Assembly (NCBI RefSeq): GCF_008039555.1
Contig: NZ_VDUW01000008.1
Coordinates: forward strand, 55,416 to 119,415
Reading direction: 5' to 3'
Source of the DNA: Cerasibacillus terrae
GTDB taxonomy: Bacteria; Bacillota; Bacilli; Bacillales; Amphibacillaceae
Length of the DNA stretch: 64,000 bases
Shown piece after piece: positions 8,793 through 19,064 of this stretch; position 1 is the stretch's first letter; each line of letters starts with the position of its first letter. A program made the translations under genes and the position numbers. The notes below the pieces were generated by a model. The model saw only the letters and a list, made by a program, of their open reading frames with translations, had not been told where the DNA came from and ran no database searches.

Positions 8793-9227
8793 ATGCAATT
8801 AAAAAAATATACAGATTATGCATTACGAGTATTAATTTATACAGGTATGAAGCATGATGAACTTTCAAGTATTAAGGAAATTTCAGAAACATATTCGATT
8901 TCTCAGCATCATTTAGGGAAAATTGTTTTTGAATTAAATAAATTGGGTTTTATTGAAACGATTCGTGGAAGATATGGTGGAATTCGTTTAGCCAAAAAGC
9001 CAGAAGAGATTAATGTAGGTCAGATTGTACGGATAATGGAGAATGATTTTACTTTATTAGAGTGTTTTGATAAAGGAACGAATCATTGTGTCATTTCTCC
9101 TGCTTGTAAATTGAAACATGTATTAAATGAGGCATTACAAGCTTTTCACCAGGTGCTTGATCAATACACATTAAACGATTTAATTATAAATGAAAAGGAA
9201 TTGCGTCATTTTATGGGGATTAATTAG
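8793..9227 (+). CDS. nsrR: Rrf2-family NO-sensing repressor NsrR
   Basis: NsrR uses a [4Fe-4S] cluster to sense nitric oxide and represses hmp and nitrosative-stress genes. The 144-residue protein has a winged helix-turn-helix (about 1-65, with SISQHHLGKIV as the recognition region and a GRYGGIRLA wing). Three cluster cysteines are at about 91, 99 and 105 (spacing C-x7-C-x5-C). The ATG is preceded by GAGGTGATG. The neighbourhood with divergent hmp supports this over other Rrf2 proteins such as CymR or IscR. Confidence 0.92.
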   Translation: MQLKKYTDYALRVLIYTGMKHDELSSIKEISETYSISQHHLGKIVFELNKLGFIETIRGRYGGIRLAKKPEEINVGQIVRIMENDFTLLECFDKGTNHCVISPACKLKHVLNEALQAFHQVLDQYTLNDLIINEKELRHFMGIN

Positions 9228-9315
9228 TAACGTGTTTTTTTATGTATTGTTTCAAGACGAAGGAAGTTGCAAAAGTTTCTTTTAGTCAATTTAGAATGGC
9301 TGAAAAATCATTGTA

Positions 9316-9344
9316 TTGACATTTGTTTTGGAAAGATTTAGTAT
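9316..9344 (+). promoter_or_regulatory. Sigma-A promoter of the CoA-transferase gene
   Basis: TTGACA at 9316-9321, a 17-bp spacer and TAGTAT at 9339-9344, about 40 bp before the start codon at 9385. Confidence 0.7.
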
Positions 9345-9384
9345 ATTTCTAATATAACCAAAAATAATAAGGAGGAGATTTATC

Positions 9385-10464
9385 ATGCCACTTAAATCTA
9401 TTAAAGTTCTTGATTTAACACGGCTTCTTCCAGGACCTTATTGCACAATGCTTTTAGCTGACTTCGGAGCAGATGTCATAAAGATAGAAGAACCTCATAT
9501 TGGGGATTATGCTCGTTTTTTCGAACCTAAAATTGAAGGTAAAAGTGCCTTTTTTCATTCATTGAATCGGAATAAACGGAGTATTAGATTGGATTTGAAA
9601 TCAGTGAATGATAAAAACAAATTTCTCCAAATGGTTGAAGATGCGGATGTAGTCGTTGAATCATTTCGCCCGGGAGTGATGGAACGTCTAGGATTGGATT
9701 ATGATACCTTAAAAAGGAGAAATCCACGTCTTATCTATTGTGCCATTACCGGTTATGGACAGACAGGTCCATATAAGGATAAACCAGGCCATGATATCAA
9801 TTACTTAAGTTATGCAGGATTACTGGATTTGATGGGTGAGAGAGGTGGACGACCGGTTATACCAGCGACAACAATAGCTGATATAGGTGGTGGTGCACTT
9901 CCAGCAGTTATTGGTATTTTAATGGCTCTACATGAAAGGCACGAGTCAAAAAAAGGACAGTTTGTTGATATTGCAATGATGGATGGTGTGATTTCCTGGC
10001 TTCAAACTGTTTTGCCTGCTTATTTAGCTACAGATGTTTTGCCAAAAAGAGGGGAACAAGTATTTGATGGTGGTCGCGCAAGCTATAGTGTTTATGAAAC
10101 GAAAGATGGCCGTTACCTTGCTGTAGGGGCTGTAGAAATGAAATTTTGGGAAGTGTTTTGTCGAACTATCGGACGTGAAGATTTTATTAATCAGCTAGAT
10201 GAACCATTACATACTCAATATCAGATGAAGTCTGCTATACAGGAAGTGATTTTTCAACGAGACCTAGAGGAATGGGTAAGTGTTTTTTCAGAAGTAGAGG
10301 CTTGTGTTTCACCAGTTAATAATTTAAAAGAAATGATACAGGATCCCCATGTCCAAGCTCGCGAAATGATTCAAACAATGACAGATGATACACTAAAGCA
10401 CATCGGTGTTCCGATAAAACTTTCAAGGACACCAGGTGTTTTGAAAACAAAAGCACCTGAATAA
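9385..10464 (+). CDS. CaiB/BaiF family (class III) CoA-transferase
   Basis: Family III CoA-transferases move CoA between carboxylic acids through an enzyme-bound aspartyl-CoA. The 359-residue protein shows the N-terminal PGPYCTMLLADFGADVIKIE signature, SFRPGVMERLG, and YCAITGYGQTGPY. ADIGGGALPA follows, with the likely catalytic Asp near 166. The length is slightly below the roughly 400 of oxalate or carnitine enzymes and fits the racemase-like branch (alpha-methylacyl-CoA racemase). No pathway partner is adjacent, so the substrate cannot be told. It has its own promoter and a GGAGGAG ribosome site. It is not in the syntenic B. subtilis segment and is probably a lineage-specific insertion. 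Confidence 0.88.
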   Translation: MPLKSIKVLDLTRLLPGPYCTMLLADFGADVIKIEEPHIGDYARFFEPKIEGKSAFFHSLNRNKRSIRLDLKSVNDKNKFLQMVEDADVVVESFRPGVMERLGLDYDTLKRRNPRLIYCAITGYGQTGPYKDKPGHDINYLSYAGLLDLMGERGGRPVIPATTIADIGGGALPAVIGILMALHERHESKKGQFVDIAMMDGVISWLQTVLPAYLATDVLPKRGEQVFDGGRASYSVYETKDGRYLAVGAVEMKFWEVFCRTIGREDFINQLDEPLHTQYQMKSAIQEVIFQRDLEEWVSVFSEVEACVSPVNNLKEMIQDPHVQAREMIQTMTDDTLKHIGVPIKLSRTPGVLKTKAPE

Positions 10465-10561
10465 CATATATATGGAATCACGAAAAAATTGCATCAATAG
10501 TTATTAAAATCATATTTTCCATTGTAAAATAGAAGACAACAATGAGAGTACGGTGATATAG

Positions 10562-11038
<477 letters not shown>

Positions 11039-11098
11039 TGAATGATAGGAAAAAGGACAATTAGCTTTTAGGAATGTTTACCAATTAAGTGAATTCTA

Positions 11099-11127
11099 TT
11101 GCATTTTTATATAAAAAAAAGTATAAT
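11099..11127 (+). promoter_or_regulatory. Sigma-A promoter of the SRP RNA gene
   Basis: TTGCAT at 11099-11104, a 17-bp spacer and a perfect TATAAT at 11122-11127. This places transcription start close to the first paired base of the RNA at 11136. Confidence 0.85.
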
Positions 11128-11135
11128 AAATATTA

Positions 11136-11400
11136 CCGTGCTAAGTGGGGAGCTAGCGGCACCCTGTACTCGCAATCCGCTATAGCGAGGCTGAATTCCC
11201 AATCGAGGTGGTCAGATTTATGGTCTGCCTTAAGGGATTGGTGTTGACGCTTAGGTCCTGCGCAACAGAAACCCATGAATCCTGTCAGGTCCGGAAGGAA
11301 GCAGCAGTAAGTGGTCAATTCTGTGTGCCGTGGGGTTACCGGAGCCGAGCCATGAACTTAAGTAACGCATAGGTCTGTTCCATCGACTGCGGGTGCACGG
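11136..11400 (+). ncRNA. scr: Signal recognition particle RNA (long, Alu-containing type)
   Basis: The RNA scaffold of the signal recognition particle binds Ffh. The diagnostic apical SRP loop is present in GTCAGGTCCGGAAGGAAGC (from 11284). The 5' end CCGTGC (11136) pairs with the 3' end GCACGG (11395-11400), giving a 265-nt molecule with an Alu-like 5' part, as in other Bacillus. It lies between tadA and dnaX in the conserved order. A strong promoter precedes it. Confidence 0.95.
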
Positions 11401-11413
11401 TATACATAAAAAC

Positions 11414-11456
11414 ATCCCCCCACCTTACAAATTAGTAAATGGGGGTTAATTTTTTT
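11414..11456 (+). terminator. Terminator after SRP RNA
   Basis: The stem CCCCCA...TGGGGG (about 11416 to 11446) is followed by TTAATTTTTTTT. On the other strand it could also serve the converging small membrane gene. Confidence 0.75.
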
Positions 11457-11658
11457 TAGATATAAAAAAATCCGTTATTTTACGAGCGGAAGCAAGTGAT
11501 ATAAGTACAATTCCAGGAACAACGAGCATTAATAAAATATAAAGAAAAACACCGTTATATTGTAGGAAGGTATCATTGATTATGCCAACAATTTTATATA
11601 ATAGCATAAATATAATCATAAAACTTCCTAAGTAAATAATAATCTCCTTTGTCTCCAC
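11446..11658 (-). CDS. Small two-span membrane protein, function unknown
   Basis: This 70-residue product has two hydrophobic segments (about 7-27 and 37-58) and a charged C-terminal tail ending SKKN. The start is GTG 11658 with an AGAGGTGA ribosome site six bases upstream on the minus strand, which supports translation. I do not recognise the family. It converges on the SRP RNA gene and stands alone against the otherwise rightward block. No counterpart lies between scr and dnaX in B. subtilis. It could be a lineage-specific gene. An open frame by chance is less likely because of the ribosome site and the ordered hydrophobicity. Confidence 0.6.
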   Translation of the reverse strand: METKEIIIYLGSFMIIFMLLYKIVGIINDTFLQYNGVFLYILLMLVVPGIVLISLASARKITDFFISKKN

Positions 11659-11822
11659 CTACTTCACCTCTTTATCAATTATTACTTCTAAATAATAGAT
11701 ATATTAAAGAATAGTATATCAAATATATATAAAAATTCCGTGAAATAAGAAATGGTTCAGAAATAGTTCATAATCAATTTTTACTTAGCTATCTAATAGG
11801 AAAAGATGGAGGGACATATGAA

Positions 11823-13502
11823 ATGGGTTATCAAGCATTATATCGGAAATGGCGACCACGAACATTTCAAGATGTTGTCGGCCAATCACATATCACAAAA
11901 ACATTGCAAAATGCGATTATGCAAAATAAGTTTTCACATGCTTATTTATTTTCTGGCCCACGTGGGACAGGAAAAACGAGTGCAGCTAAGATTTTTGCAC
12001 AAGCGATTAACTGTGAACATGCACCAGCGAAGGAACCATGTAATAAATGTGATGCTTGCCTCGGTATTTTGAATGGATCTATTTCAGATGTCATTGAAAT
12101 GGATGCTGCTTCCAATACAAGTGTAGAAGATGTACGCGAAATTCGTGATAATGTAAAATATGCATCTAGTGCTGTTCCTTATAAAGTGTATATTATTGAT
12201 GAGGTACATATGATATCAACGAGTGCTTTTAATGCATTATTAAAAACATTGGAAGAACCACCAAAACATGTTGTTTTTATCCTGGCGACAACTGAACCAC
12301 ATAAAATCCCATTAACGATTATCTCTCGTTGTCAGCGTTTTGATTTCAAACCAATTTCAACACAGAGTCTTGCTAAGCGAATGGAATACATTGCCCAAGA
12401 GGAGAATACGTCCGTATCTAAGGAAGCATTACATGCCATCGCATTAGCGGCAGAAGGTGGCATGCGAGATGCACTAAGTATTTTGGACCAAACAATTTCC
12501 TACAGTGATGATGAAGTTGAATTAGCTGATGTATTAGCAGTAACAGGAGGAGTATCACAGCGAATTTTAACAGATATCGTAACGGCAATGCATAAGCAAG
12601 ATATTCAAAAAGGGTTAGAACTTTTTGATGATATTATTCAAGGTGGGAAAGATCCCGGTCGATTTGTCTATGATTTAATTTACTTCTTGCGTGACCTGCT
12701 ATTGTATAGGAGTGCTCCTAATCTAGAAGATATTTTAGAACGGGCAAGGGTTGATGAGGCCTTTCAACAATTGGCAGATAGCGTTTCTGAGGCGTGGATT
12801 CAAGATTCGATTATTAGAATGAATGAATGTCAACAAGAAATTAAATGGACAAATAATCCAAAAGTGTTTATTGAAATTGCCATTATTTCCATTACAAACA
12901 GACATACAGAAGAAAATACGGAAAATCAATCAGATGTTTCCTCAGAAGACACGGCAAAATTAATTCATAAAATGACACAATTAGAAAAAGAAATAGCTAC
13001 TCTAAAACAGGCACCGATACAAAGAGCAGAGTCCACCCCTTCTAAACCAAGAAGAAGACAAACGCATAAATCAAAAAATAGTTATAAAGTACCATTTGAA
13101 CGAATTCGCTTAACATTACAAGAAGCGGAAAAACAGGCATTAAAACAAGTCCAATCAGAATGGGCGGCATTTTTAAACCAATTGAAAAAGACGAATGCAC
13201 CAGCACATGCGACTATTCAAGATTCAAAGCCTGTTGCCGCATCCAGTCATACAGTGGTTGTTGCTTTTAAATATGAAATACACTGTTCTTTATTTTTAGA
13301 TAACCAACCATTAGCAGAATCAATTTTAGCAGATGTACTACAACAAGAGCTAACCATTATTCCAATACCAGTTGATGAATGGAAAACACTACGTAATGAA
13401 TATGTAAAAAAGCAGGACCATAAACAAGAAGATCAAGGGGATCCCGTTGTAGAGAAAGCAAAGCAGCTTTTTGGAGATGATGTTGTTCAAGTACATGATT
13501 AG
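11823..13502 (+). CDS. dnaX: DNA polymerase III gamma/tau subunit
   Basis: DnaX is the ATPase core of the clamp loader. The 559-residue protein has Walker A GPRGTGKT at 45-52, four zinc-binding cysteines at 64, 73, 76 and 79, Walker B IIDEVHM near 126, and the sensor region ATTEPHKIP. A less conserved tau-like C-terminal region (about 370-559) should contact helicase and polymerase. I start at ATG 11823 (MGYQALYRKWRP), the family N-terminus, with GGAGGG at 11809-11814 as ribosome site. Confidence 0.97.
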   Translation: MGYQALYRKWRPRTFQDVVGQSHITKTLQNAIMQNKFSHAYLFSGPRGTGKTSAAKIFAQAINCEHAPAKEPCNKCDACLGILNGSISDVIEMDAASNTSVEDVREIRDNVKYASSAVPYKVYIIDEVHMISTSAFNALLKTLEEPPKHVVFILATTEPHKIPLTIISRCQRFDFKPISTQSLAKRMEYIAQEENTSVSKEALHAIALAAEGGMRDALSILDQTISYSDDEVELADVLAVTGGVSQRILTDIVTAMHKQDIQKGLELFDDIIQGGKDPGRFVYDLIYFLRDLLLYRSAPNLEDILERARVDEAFQQLADSVSEAWIQDSIIRMNECQQEIKWTNNPKVFIEIAIISITNRHTEENTENQSDVSSEDTAKLIHKMTQLEKEIATLKQAPIQRAESTPSKPRRRQTHKSKNSYKVPFERIRLTLQEAEKQALKQVQSEWAAFLNQLKKTNAPAHATIQDSKPVAASSHTVVVAFKYEIHCSLFLDNQPLAESILADVLQQELTIIPIPVDEWKTLRNEYVKKQDHKQEDQGDPVVEKAKQLFGDDVVQVHD

Positions 13503-13601
13503 GATAAAAATTGGATTCCTACTTGAAACTCTCGTATAATTAAAAGTTGTAAATTGAAAATTTAATTATTCAATATAATAACGTAAAAGGAGGCGTTTTC
13601 C

Positions 13602-13919
13602 ATGAAAGGAATGGGAAATATGGGAAATATGATGAAACAAATGCAAAAAATGCAGAAGAAAATGATGAAAGCACAAGACGAACTACATGAAATGACTTTC
13701 GAAGCATCTGCTGGTGGTGGAATGGTGACAATCACTGCAAATGGAAAGAAAGAAATTACAGATATTAAGATAGAAGAAGAAGTTGTCGATCCAGATGATA
13801 TTGAAATGCTACAAGATTTAATCCTTGCAGCAACAAATGATGTATTGAAACAAATTGATGATAAAACAGCTCAAACAATGGGGCAGTTCACGAAAGGGTT
13901 ACCTGGTGGAATGTTCTAG
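13602..13919 (+). CDS. ebfC: YbaB/EbfC family nucleoid-associated protein
   Basis: This small DNA-binding protein family forms tweezer-like homodimers. The 105 residues start with a Met- and Gly-rich stretch ([19 protein letters not shown]) and continue with an amphipathic helix. The conserved core follows ([16 protein letters not shown]) and then [15 protein letters not shown]. It lies between dnaX and recR as in most bacteria, with recR starting 14 bp later, so they are co-expressed. AAAGGAGG precedes the ATG. Confidence 0.93.
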   Translation: MKGMGNMGNMMKQMQKMQKKMMKAQDELHEMTFEASAGGGMVTITANGKKEITDIKIEEEVVDPDDIEMLQDLILAATNDVLKQIDDKTAQTMGQFTKGLPGGMF

Positions 13920-13933
13920 GAGGCCAAAACCAT

Positions 13934-14530
13934 ATGTATTATCCAGAGCCAATTTCTAAGTTGATTGACAGTTTTACAAAATTGCCAGGAATCGGACCAA
14001 AAACAGCCGTACGTCTGGCTTTTTTTGTTTTAAATATGAAAGAAGATGATGTAATCGAGTTTGCACAAGCACTTGTAAATGCAAAAAGAAAATTAACACA
14101 TTGCTCCATCTGTGGTCATATAACAGATCAAGAACCTTGTGCAATATGCCAAGATACATCACGAGATGAATCTGTTATTTGTGTTGTCCAAGATTCAAAA
14201 GATGTCATTGCTATGGAGAAAATGAAAGAATTTAATGGGAAATATCATGTCTTAAACGGAGCTATTTCACCAATGGATGGAATTGGACCAGAAGATATCA
14301 ATGTACCATCCTTGTTAAATCGTTTAAAGGATGAACAGGTGAAAGAACTTATTCTCGCAACCAATCCGAATATTGAAGGGGAAGCAACTGCAATGTATAT
14401 TTCTCGCCTTGTGAAGCCATCTGGAATAAAGACAACACGTATTGCCCATGGTCTTCCTGTTGGTGGCGATTTAGAATATGCGGATGAAGTGACTTTATCT
14501 AAAGCATTAGAGGGTAGAAGAGAATTATAG
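13934..14530 (+). CDS. recR: Recombination protein RecR
   Basis: RecR works with RecO (and RecF) to load RecA at gaps. The 198 residues contain an N-terminal helix-hairpin-helix ([15 protein letters not shown]), a C4 zinc finger ([16 protein letters not shown], about 56-71), a Toprim domain ([12 protein letters not shown] through [15 protein letters not shown]), and the Walker-like C-terminal [16 protein letters not shown]. Length is typical. AGGAGG lies just upstream of the ATG. Confidence 0.97.
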   Translation: MYYPEPISKLIDSFTKLPGIGPKTAVRLAFFVLNMKEDDVIEFAQALVNAKRKLTHCSICGHITDQEPCAICQDTSRDESVICVVQDSKDVIAMEKMKEFNGKYHVLNGAISPMDGIGPEDINVPSLLNRLKDEQVKELILATNPNIEGEATAMYISRLVKPSGIKTTRIAHGLPVGGDLEYADEVTLSKALEGRREL

Positions 14531-14545
14531 AATATAGGTGACAGC

Positions 14546-14758
14546 ATGAGGAGAAAAAAGAGAAAACAACAAATTGATGGGGAATTATTAGATGCTATAT
14601 TTGCGGTAGAAAAGGAATGGAAACAAGTTCGATCTATTGTAGAAAAAAGTATTGAGCCATCTATAGAAGGAGTAAACCGTGTTAAAATTGCAGAAGCAAA
14701 ATATATTTTCTTATTACAAGAAGCTAGACGGAGAAAAATTAGTGCTATTCGTTTATGA
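14546..14758 (+). CDS. yaaL: YaaL family protein (DUF2508)
   Basis: This 70-residue basic, mostly helical protein has no known enzyme motif. It follows recR by 15 bp and precedes bofA, exactly the place of B. subtilis yaaL. RRRKISAIRL ends the protein in the way this family does. The function is unknown. The recR-yaaL-bofA spacing suggests co-transcription up to the terminator that follows it. Confidence 0.85.
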   Translation: MRRKKRKQQIDGELLDAIFAVEKEWKQVRSIVEKSIEPSIEGVNRVKIAEAKYIFLLQEARRRKISAIRL

Positions 14759-14768
14759 CCGTTCCTAG

Positions 14769-14804
14769 AAAGACAAGGAAGAACATCATTTTCCTTGTCT
14801 TTTT
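14769..14804 (+). terminator. Terminator after recR-yaaL
   Basis: The stem AAAGACAAGGAA / TTCCTTGTCTTT is followed by a short T-run. Confidence 0.8.
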
Positions 14805-14888
14805 CCTTATCATCATTTATTTTTCAGTTCTTATTTTCTTTTCTTTTTCATAAGCTTGCTAATAGGAGAAGGAAAAGGGAGTGGAACG

Positions 14889-15155
14889 ATGAATCCTACA
14901 CTAATTATATCTATTTTGGTCGGTTTAATTATTATTTTATTATTTGTTGGTGCTCCGGTGAAATTAATGCGTTTTATAGGACAGAGTATGATTAAAGTGG
15001 GTATTGGAGTCTTGCTTTTATTTTTCATCAATATAATAGGGGGTTCGTTTGGGCTTCATATACCTATTAATCTATTTACAGTAATTGTGTCTGGTTTTTT
15101 GGGGTTATTTGGTATTGTTTCTCTTGCTGCAATTCAATTATTTATTTTTCCATAA
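14889..15155 (+). CDS. bofA: Pro-sigma-K processing inhibitor BofA
   Basis: BofA sits in the outer forespore membrane and holds the intramembrane protease SpoIVFB inactive until the sigma-G checkpoint is passed. From ATG 14889 the 88-residue product has two or three membrane spans and the conserved C-terminal half (GGSFGLHIPINLFTV...GFLGLFG). An in-frame start at 14856 would add 11 residues, but AGGGAGTGG directly before 14889 decides for the shorter form. The location after yaaL is conserved. Confidence 0.92.
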   Translation: MNPTLIISILVGLIIILLFVGAPVKLMRFIGQSMIKVGIGVLLLFFINIIGGSFGLHIPINLFTVIVSGFLGLFGIVSLAAIQLFIFP

Positions 15156-15195
15156 GTTTATTTCGATTTTATATGAAAAAATCTTACGTTTTCTC

Positions 15196-15225
15196 GTATA
15201 AATTCTATTAGATTAGGAGAAACTA
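15196..15225 (+). promoter_or_regulatory. Sigma-F promoter of gin/csfB
   Basis: A -35 GTATA (15196-15200) matches GywTA, and a -10 GGAGAAACTA (15216-15225) matches GGnrAnAnTw at every defined base, with a 15-bp spacer. It is 20 bp before the gin start. csfB is a known sigma-F gene in B. subtilis. Confidence 0.75.
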
Positions 15226-15244
15226 AACTAATGGAGGTGAATAT

Positions 15245-15439
15245 ATGGGGAAACAGGCGCTACAATGGGAAAAATGTGGAATATGTGATGAACGAAAAGA
15301 ACGTGGTATCCATTTATACACGATGTATATTTGCTGTGATTGTGAGCATCAGATGATTCATACAGAACCTAGTGAAGAAAAGTACCGTTATTATATACAA
15401 AAATTAAAACATATGAATCAATCAACATTATTTTCATAG
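15245..15439 (+). CDS. csfB: Anti-sigma-G factor Gin (CsfB)
   Basis: Gin binds and silences sigma-G in the forespore (and sigma-E later) until engulfment is complete. The 64-residue protein has two Cys pairs, C11-x2-C14 and C30/C31-x-C33, for zinc-dependent dimerisation. It also carries the family core ERGIHLYTMYICCDCE and the C-terminal tail ending LFS. Length equals B. subtilis Gin. GGAGGTGAA precedes the ATG, and the matching sigma-F promoter lies just upstream. Confidence 0.93.
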   Translation: MGKQALQWEKCGICDERKERGIHLYTMYICCDCEHQMIHTEPSEEKYRYYIQKLKHMNQSTLFS

Positions 15440-15446
15440 ATAATTG

Positions 15447-15476
15447 TCTTTGCATATCGTTTGCAAAGGCTTTTTT
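15447..15476 (+). terminator. Terminator after gin
   Basis: The stem CTTTGCATA / TTTGCAAAG is followed by CTTTTTT. Confidence 0.75.
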
Positions 15477-15755
15477 GTTGGTTAAAAATGTATCCTTCTA
15501 TAGATAGATTTATATTTAAGCACAGAGAATTAGAATTTTTTCATGAAAAATAAAAATAAAATAGAAAATGTATAGAACTTCCATGAAATAGGATGGCAAT
15601 ACATGCTACAATGAAAATGAAAGACCGATTAAGGAATCTTCATTTAATCTGTATTATCATAGATAATATTGGAAAAAAATATAGAAATGAATAAGGTATG
15701 TATAAGCATCTGATATAAAGGATATAAAGATTGCCTGATTGAAGGAGAAATAAAA
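15477..15755. other. Intergenic region gin-tmk
   Basis: The whole gap is 316 bp including the gin terminator. It is AT-rich with no open frame that I trust. In B. subtilis this place holds xpaC, yaaN and yaaO; none is present here. A promoter for the tmk operon must lie here, but I see no box I would defend. Confidence 0.6.
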
Positions 15756-16735
<980 letters not shown>

Positions 16736-16756
16736 TAGAAGAAAGAGGCTGAATCG

Positions 16757-17197
16757 ATGAAAATTACTCAAGAAATGCATACGAAACTAGATACGGCGAA
16801 AAAAAATTTCCAAATTACTTCAGATTCAAAGCAATCATTTAACCAAATCGTTCAGTCTCAAGCACAGCAAATGAAACAAAAAGAGCTTACAAGATTAATG
16901 GAAAATATCGATGCACAAGGTGAGCGATTACTCCGTCATAGGTCTTTTCGGGATTTAGCCACATTTAAACGTCTTGTAAAGTCTTTTTTAAAAGAAGCAG
17001 TTACAAATGGGTTAGATTTAGAAAAGTCACACCATTTTAGTTATACTGGATCTAGTCGCCAATTAGCAATTATCAAAGAAGTAGATCAGAAATTATTGGA
17101 GCTAACAGATGAAGTATTATCCGAAGAACAAAAGGGAGTAGATCTATTAGGAATGATAGGGGAAATTAAAGGTCTACTCGTTAATTTATATATATAG
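16757..17197 (+). CDS. yaaR: YaaR family protein (DUF327)
   Basis: This is a 146-residue, helix-rich, soluble protein with the conserved HRSFRDLATFKRLVKSFLKE segment near the middle. No catalytic motif is visible. It stands between darA and holB as in B. subtilis, in a tight operon. The function is unknown. The context with tmk and holB suggests nothing beyond co-expression. Confidence 0.88.
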   Translation: MKITQEMHTKLDTAKKNFQITSDSKQSFNQIVQSQAQQMKQKELTRLMENIDAQGERLLRHRSFRDLATFKRLVKSFLKEAVTNGLDLEKSHHFSYTGSSRQLAIIKEVDQKLLELTDEVLSEEQKGVDLLGMIGEIKGLLVNLYI

Positions 17198-17226
17198 CTT
17201 TATTTTAAAATAGAAGAGGGATGGAC

Positions 17227-18216
17227 ATGAAAACATGGTCTGAGGCAACGGAAGTGCAGCCACTAGTAAGTAAAATTATGATAAACAGTATCCAAAAGGG
17301 CCGTCTCTCGCATGCTTACCTATTTCAGGGAGAGCGTGGAACAGGTAAATCTTCCCTAGCACTTCTTTTGGCAAAGACATTATTCTGTGAACATAAAACA
17401 GGTGTTGAGCCATGTCATGAGTGCGTAATGTGTAAGCGAATCGAATCAGGAAACCATCCTGATGTACATTGGATAGAACCTGACGGGCAGTCAATAAAAA
17501 TTGCACAAATTGAAGAGCTACAAAAGGAATTTGCTTATACTGGGTTAGAGTCTAATCAGAAAGTGTACATTATTAAGGATGCAGACACATTAACTGTAAA
17601 TGCGGCAAACCGAATTTTGAAATTTTTAGAAGAACCTAGCCGTGAGACCACAGCAATGATGCTTACAGAAAATAGCCAATCCATTCTTCCGACAATTCGC
17701 TCACGCTGTCAAATGCTTGATTTACGTCCATTGAATCCCGTCCATTTTCAACAGCAATTAATCGAGGAAGATATCCCTAAATCAAATGCTCGTCTTTTAA
17801 GTGCATTAACAAATAATTTGCATGATGCACATGAATTACATCAGGATGAGTCTTTTGTACAAGCAAGAAGATTAGTGATACAATTAATAGAAATGTTTAC
17901 TCGGGATTCGGATGATGCTTATTTATTCATTCATCAAAAGTGGATTCCTTTTTTCAAAGATAGATTAGAACAAGAACAAGCATTGGATTTATTATTGCTT
18001 GCTTTTCGGGATTTGTTATATTTTCATATAGATAAAAAAGATTCCATCGTTTTTTTTGAACAAAACGATGAACGATTAGATCAATTCATATTATCATTTA
18101 CTGAAGAAAGTATGATTTATATTTTGCAATATATATTAGAGGCAAAACGTAAATTAAAACAACATGTCCAACCAACATTAGTAATGGAACAGCTCACATT
18201 GCAAATACAGAGGTGA
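17227..18216 (+). CDS. holB: DNA polymerase III delta' subunit
   Basis: This is the non-motor clamp-loader subunit. The protein has a P-loop-like GERGTGKSS (about 35-43), four cysteines around CEHKTGVEPCHECVMC as in DnaX, the KDADTLTVNAANRILKFLEEP segment and the SRCQML box. I chose ATG 17227 (329 residues) because GAGGG ends at 17220, directly against the alternative ATG at 17221. This gives the same length as I recall for B. subtilis HolB. ricT follows 6 bp later. Confidence 0.93.
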   Translation: MKTWSEATEVQPLVSKIMINSIQKGRLSHAYLFQGERGTGKSSLALLLAKTLFCEHKTGVEPCHECVMCKRIESGNHPDVHWIEPDGQSIKIAQIEELQKEFAYTGLESNQKVYIIKDADTLTVNAANRILKFLEEPSRETTAMMLTENSQSILPTIRSRCQMLDLRPLNPVHFQQQLIEEDIPKSNARLLSALTNNLHDAHELHQDESFVQARRLVIQLIEMFTRDSDDAYLFIHQKWIPFFKDRLEQEQALDLLLLAFRDLLYFHIDKKDSIVFFEQNDERLDQFILSFTEESMIYILQYILEAKRKLKQHVQPTLVMEQLTLQIQR

Positions 18217-18222
18217 TAAAGT

Positions 18223-19050
18223 TTGATAAAAGTAATAGGTGTCCGCTTTAAGAAAGCGGGTAAGATATACTATTTTGACCCGAACGGATTTGCTATGGAG
18301 CTTGATGATCATGTTATTGTCGAAACAGCTCGTGGCATAGAATTCGGAAAAATTGTTCTGCTTGATAAAATAGTAGATGAGGAAGATGTTATTTTTCCAT
18401 TGAAAAAAGTGCTACGCATAGCAGACAATCAAGATAAATTAACCGTCAAGAAGAACGAGGAATATGCAAAAGAAGCATTAAAAATTTGTGCGGATAAAAT
18501 AGCCAAGCATGAACTAGAGATGAAATTAATTGAAGTAGATTACACCTTTGACCGTAATAAAATTATTTTTTACTTCACAGCAGATGGCCGTATTGACTTT
18601 AGAAATTTAGTGAAAGATTTAGCAGCTCAATTTAAAACAAGAATTGAACTTAGACAAATTGGTGTTCGTGATGAAGCAAAAATGCTTGGTGGAATTGGGC
18701 CATGTGGCCGTATGCTTTGTTGTTCAACATTTTTAGGTGACTTCGAACCAGTTTCAATAAAAATGGCAAAAGATCAAAACTTGTCATTAAATCCTGCTAA
18801 AATTTCTGGTTTATGTGGACGACTTATGTGCTGTTTAAAATATGAAAATGACCAATATGAAGAAGCAAAACGTGAATTACCAGATATTGGTACATCTGTT
18901 GAAACACAATATGGTCAAGGAGTAGTCGTAGGGTTAAATATATTGGAAAAGCTTATTCAAATAAAATTAACAGAATTAGAACGTGTCGTTGAATATACGA
19001 TAGATGAAATGATTGAAGAAGGAATCATTACAACGCAAGCTACAGAATAG
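18223..19050 (+). CDS. ricT: RicT (YaaT), PSP1-domain protein of the Ric complex
   Basis: RicT with RicA and RicF forms an Fe-S containing complex that supports RNase Y-dependent mRNA maturation, and thereby competence, biofilm formation and sporulation. The 275-residue protein has the PSP1 C-terminal domain with cysteine clusters GPCGRMLCCSTF and GLCGRLMCCLKYE (about 165-205), which are the likely cluster ligands. The start is TTG 18223. It is in the same operon as holB and yabA. Confidence 0.95.
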   Translation: MIKVIGVRFKKAGKIYYFDPNGFAMELDDHVIVETARGIEFGKIVLLDKIVDEEDVIFPLKKVLRIADNQDKLTVKKNEEYAKEALKICADKIAKHELEMKLIEVDYTFDRNKIIFYFTADGRIDFRNLVKDLAAQFKTRIELRQIGVRDEAKMLGGIGPCGRMLCCSTFLGDFEPVSIKMAKDQNLSLNPAKISGLCGRLMCCLKYENDQYEEAKRELPDIGTSVETQYGQGVVVGLNILEKLIQIKLTELERVVEYTIDEMIEEGIITTQATE

Positions 19051-19064
19051 TAGGGTGAAGAAGC

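Noticed and set aside
11133..11318. 61-codon minus-strand frame
   Set aside because: It lies within the SRP RNA gene.
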